64,000 nucleotides of DNA. It comes from Piper betle. Taxonomy: Eukaryota > Streptophyta > Magnoliopsida > Piperales > Piperaceae. Below the pieces are notes generated by a model. It was not told the origin of the DNA. It did not search any database and saw nothing but the letters and a program-made list of their open reading frames with translations. Both the position numbers and the translations under genes were made by a program. Positions 60,839-64,000 of the stretch are shown one piece after another (within the stretch, counting starts at the first letter, position 1; every line of letters starts with the position of its first letter). The stretch spans positions 62,001 to 126,000 of the forward strand of contig JAURVB010014815.1 of the NCBI GenBank assembly GCA_033002965.1, in the 5' to 3' direction.

Positions 60839-63018
60839 GTGTGTGTGTGTGTGTGTGTGCGTGTGTGTGCGTGTGTGTGTATTAATAACAATTTATTAAC
60901 TTTTCACTAACTCTAATTAATTATTCTAAGATCAGTTAAATTGTTGTATCCAATTATTTAATATAACTTGTACTCAAATCTTAAGTATATCGCTCGTAAG
61001 ATTATTTTGAATTACTTAAACGGTAAAGGCTCGAACTTTATTTATTCTACGCATGCTATTGCGATTCCACGCTTGCGATTATTATAATATTATATTTTGA
61101 TAATTCATAACTTAATTTACGAATACAACCACATAAGGTTCTCATCTTTATATTTGATTTAGTGACATCATGAATATAAATGATTTAAACACTGAATGAT
61201 AATTTAATACTAATCTTATTTTATTTGACAAAATATTTATGATGCAACAATTATAATGCACCCATACATATGAATTTATAACATTTTAATTAACCTAGTA
61301 GTGATTTATTATAATTTTGATTTAAATAATAATTAATAACTTATAATCACATAACGCATATTAATTTACTTAGATATAAAAAGGTCATCCTTATTATTTT
61401 AATTAATTATAACTAGTTAATGAACATATTAAAATGTCATTAATTAATTAATTAATTAACTATAACAATTAACAAATACATATATATCATGATTTGCTCT
61501 AATATTTATTAGCATATAGTAAAAAATATGAAGCAAGACTATTATTAGCAAACTAAATTAGCAAACAATAACCAATAAAAATAAAAATAAAACAACCACA
61601 GTGTGGCGCCTAGGCACTCGGTTGATCCTCTTTCCTTCAACTAAATACCCAAGAGATACATTACCGAACCCCTTAAGATCTCTCCAAATATCTCACACAC
61701 CAGCCTCCTCAAGATGTGGTATAAATATCACCCCAACAAACACCAACCAAAAAGAAAACTCCACCAAACAGCTAAGCTGAGTGCATGGCTTGCCCACGCC
61801 GTCCCACCTCATGCTAGCGTGCTTGGGAAGGTTCGATAACAGGAGCCATCCGAGCCTTTAATTTATTATTTATTTATTTATTTATTATTATTATTTTTAA
61901 AAAAATAAAATTAGGTTTTAAAAATATGGATATAAAGTAAATAAAAACTCATTATTAAATTGAATTTTAATAATTATATTAAAATTTAGGGATTTATGAG
62001 GATTGTTAAAGTAAATATTAAATCGGTAAATTACCCACAGTGATTATTTAAAATATATCCTACAAAGATCTAACTGATACGATCCATCAAAATGAGAAAA
62101 TATGATGTGCGTAACTAATCAAAAAATCAACTCACGATGACATCCGATTAATTGATTGCTAAACCATCTAAAAAGGTCAAGTTGAATAAAATAAAGGTTA
62201 AAAATTGGTCTAAAAATTTTAAGAGAGTTATAAAATTTAAATTATAAATTTTATTCACACCAAGGTTTTGTCCAAAAAAGCCACTTTACTGTATATATGT
62301 GTGTATATACAACAAAGGAGTCAGTTAAATTAAGCCATAATAAGAAACTTTTTTATTAATCTAACTAAGAAAATATTTTTTAAATATAAGAAAGATAGTC
62401 ATGGAAGATTCAATGGCGATGCTGCTAATAACTATCATCCGCGCAATTGTCACGTGAGCTGTACAATACTATAATAATAATGCATGCTCACTCTTGTTCA
62501 ACTACCTCGTTAAACTAGAAATTTATATCCAGATTGGCAAGTAACATGTACTTATATCATAACCACCACAAATACGAATTCTTAAAAACTGCATAATGCA
62601 CCAACCACGAGGCGTAACCATTTAATGCTTTGGACTTCAGTTGTAAAATTGAGATGACATGTGATTCCGAGAAAAAACTCTCAAACTTTGCAATTTTTTT
62701 GTAAAGAAACAACGATGATATATTATATTTTTTCCCGCCAAGGATTGTAATTTATGGTATAATACTAGCAAGTGAAGATGTGTTATGCATTTTTCTAATA
62801 TATATCTCCTAATGCGAACATTTTTTTAAAGAAGTGCACAACTAATTTTTGTACGAACTCAAAACCGTATATGGTACCTTTGTATCTATCATTGAGCTTT
62901 TTTAAAAAAAACAATTTGTGTATCAATTTGATTCATGTTTCAAGACTTTTATAAATGCTTAGGATTTGGGATGACAATACACCAAGCCTGGCCTTCTGGC
63001 AAACTTGGGCTTAGCTGC
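59859..63018. other. AT-rich intergenic DNA, no gene seen
   Basis: Low-complexity and AT-rich. A compound (AT)n(GT)n microsatellite lies at about 60790-60880. A TATAAATA at about 61721 is followed by a short ATG frame at about 61785 (MACPRRPTSC then stop), probably chance or a dead gene start. A TTTA/TTA block lies at about 61860-61900. Confidence 0.5.
60790..60880. repeat. Compound AT/GT microsatellite
   Basis: About 20 AT units run into about 20 GT units with a few GC interruptions. Confidence 0.92.
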
Positions 63019-64000
63019 TAGGGGTGGGCGCGGACATCTGAATTTGTCCGTCCATCCAAAGTTCGAAGCATGTCTGACCGAATCAAAACAAACTAAATAT
63101 TGACATTTTTTTGTCGGATCGAATGTTCGATATTTTACATCAATAATATAATATTTTCAACATTTGTAAGGCTAATATTATAATTTATAAAAATTTTAAA
63201 ATGTAATATACTGTATATTAATTAAGTTCATACATAAAATTGATATTTAATATCTTAAATAACAAAAAATGACATACATAGGATAAAAGTCACTCTTATT
63301 ATAAGCCTGAAATACTTAAGAGTTAAGACCCAACAATCTCCTGTGTAAAATGGCATAAAAAGATGACAAGTAAAGCCAATGATGAAAGATTCAAAATTTC
63401 AATTATATCGGCAATAGTATATGATGTTTGTTCTGCAAGAAAGCATCTGTTCTCATGCAAATGTGAGTAAACAGTTAATCAGGTGCGGTAGTTTCATTCG
63501 TTAATAAGCACCAACATCTTACGTAGCGAAACATTTCAAAGAAAATGCAGATTCGAAAACTACAACTTTAAACAAGCTAAAGTTTGGTATAGAAAAGAAC
63601 AGGCCAGACTTTAGAAATTAATCTCAACAACAGTTTCACCATCCTTCAATCTTTGTATCCCTCAACAGAAAATAATCTTTGAAATTTGGTATTCTCCAAC
63701 AATTATCAAAATGCTAAGTAGCAAGGGAAGCAAAGAGATAACATCTTACAGTAGGATACACACAATTAGAATGTGTTCAGTATGACATGCTACTCACAGT
63801 ACTGCCATTGTGCTTGTCAACATTCAGCATAATTAGTTGAAAATATAAGAGTTTACATAGTGAGAAACAACTTAAACGAAATACCATTCTTAATTTCATC
63901 AATAAGGTCATCCCCAACAACAATGTCAGCTCCAGCAAGAAACCAGCTAATAAAGTCACACAAACACAGTAATGTCAACACCTGAAAAAGCCAAAACCCA
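63019..64000 (-). mobile_element. Second copy of the hAT element, left part, runs off the window
   Basis: It begins TAGGGGTGGGCGCGG and is nearly identical by eye to 47413-48440, including the subterminal GTCCGA motifs and the L1-like fragment at about 63880-63940. The 8 bases before it are TTAGCTGC, the expected target duplication if the right end lies outside the window. Its transposase would also lie outside. Confidence 0.85.

Overview
This is nuclear DNA from a flowering plant. The evidence is one spliced single-copy-type gene, several classes of plant transposable element and a plant pararetrovirus remnant. The GC-rich first exon of the gene and its protein sequence suggest a monocot, but I cannot name a species. 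The window is AT-rich and mostly repeats. All boundaries, repeats and homologies below were read by eye; no database search was run.

Region 1 (1-10.5 kb): a decayed endogenous pararetrovirus (Caulimoviridae, Florendovirus/Petuvirus-like) on the + strand. Coat-protein CCHC finger, protease, reverse transcriptase and RNase H come first. A second degenerate coding block with its own CCHC finger follows, then a promoter/poly(A)-like stretch. Two solo LTRs (1195-3944 sense, 4708-7410 antisense), each with a perfect 5-bp target duplication, cut the viral copy into three pieces. The second lies inside the reverse transcriptase.

Region 2 (10.9-24.3 kb): a MITE, a short direct repeat, and a whole but dead Ty3/gypsy chromovirus of Del/Tekay type on the minus strand (12780-24294). 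It has 2.7-2.8 kb LTRs, an initiator-Met primer site, gag-PR-RT-RH-INT-chromodomain remnants and a polypurine tract.

Region 3 (24.3-31.7 kb): a FAR1/FRS-type (MULE-derived) pseudogene on + and a decayed fragment of the carbamoyl-phosphate synthase large subunit on minus.

Region 4 (31.8-42.3 kb): the only convincing host gene, a BRUTUS/HRZ-type hemerythrin-RING E3 ubiquitin ligase (iron sensor) on the minus strand. It has 14 coding exons and about 1232 codons. All splice sites and phases fit, except for one 1-nt frameshift in exon 9, just before the zinc-finger half. A Tourist-like MITE sits in intron 10 and a G-box lies about 290 bp upstream of the ATG.

Region 5 (42.3-64 kb): AT-rich intergenic DNA and a 4.4-kb hAT element (47413-51840) with an 8-bp target duplication, a broken transposase and what looks like a captured ribosomal protein L1 fragment. 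Two more solo LTRs with perfect target duplications follow (53004-55656 and 55810-59853). A second copy of the same hAT element starts at 63019 and runs off the window.

I found no new biological system. The observations most worth checking are the BRUTUS frameshift, the gene fragment shared by the two hAT copies, and the rearranged pararetrovirus with its second coding block.
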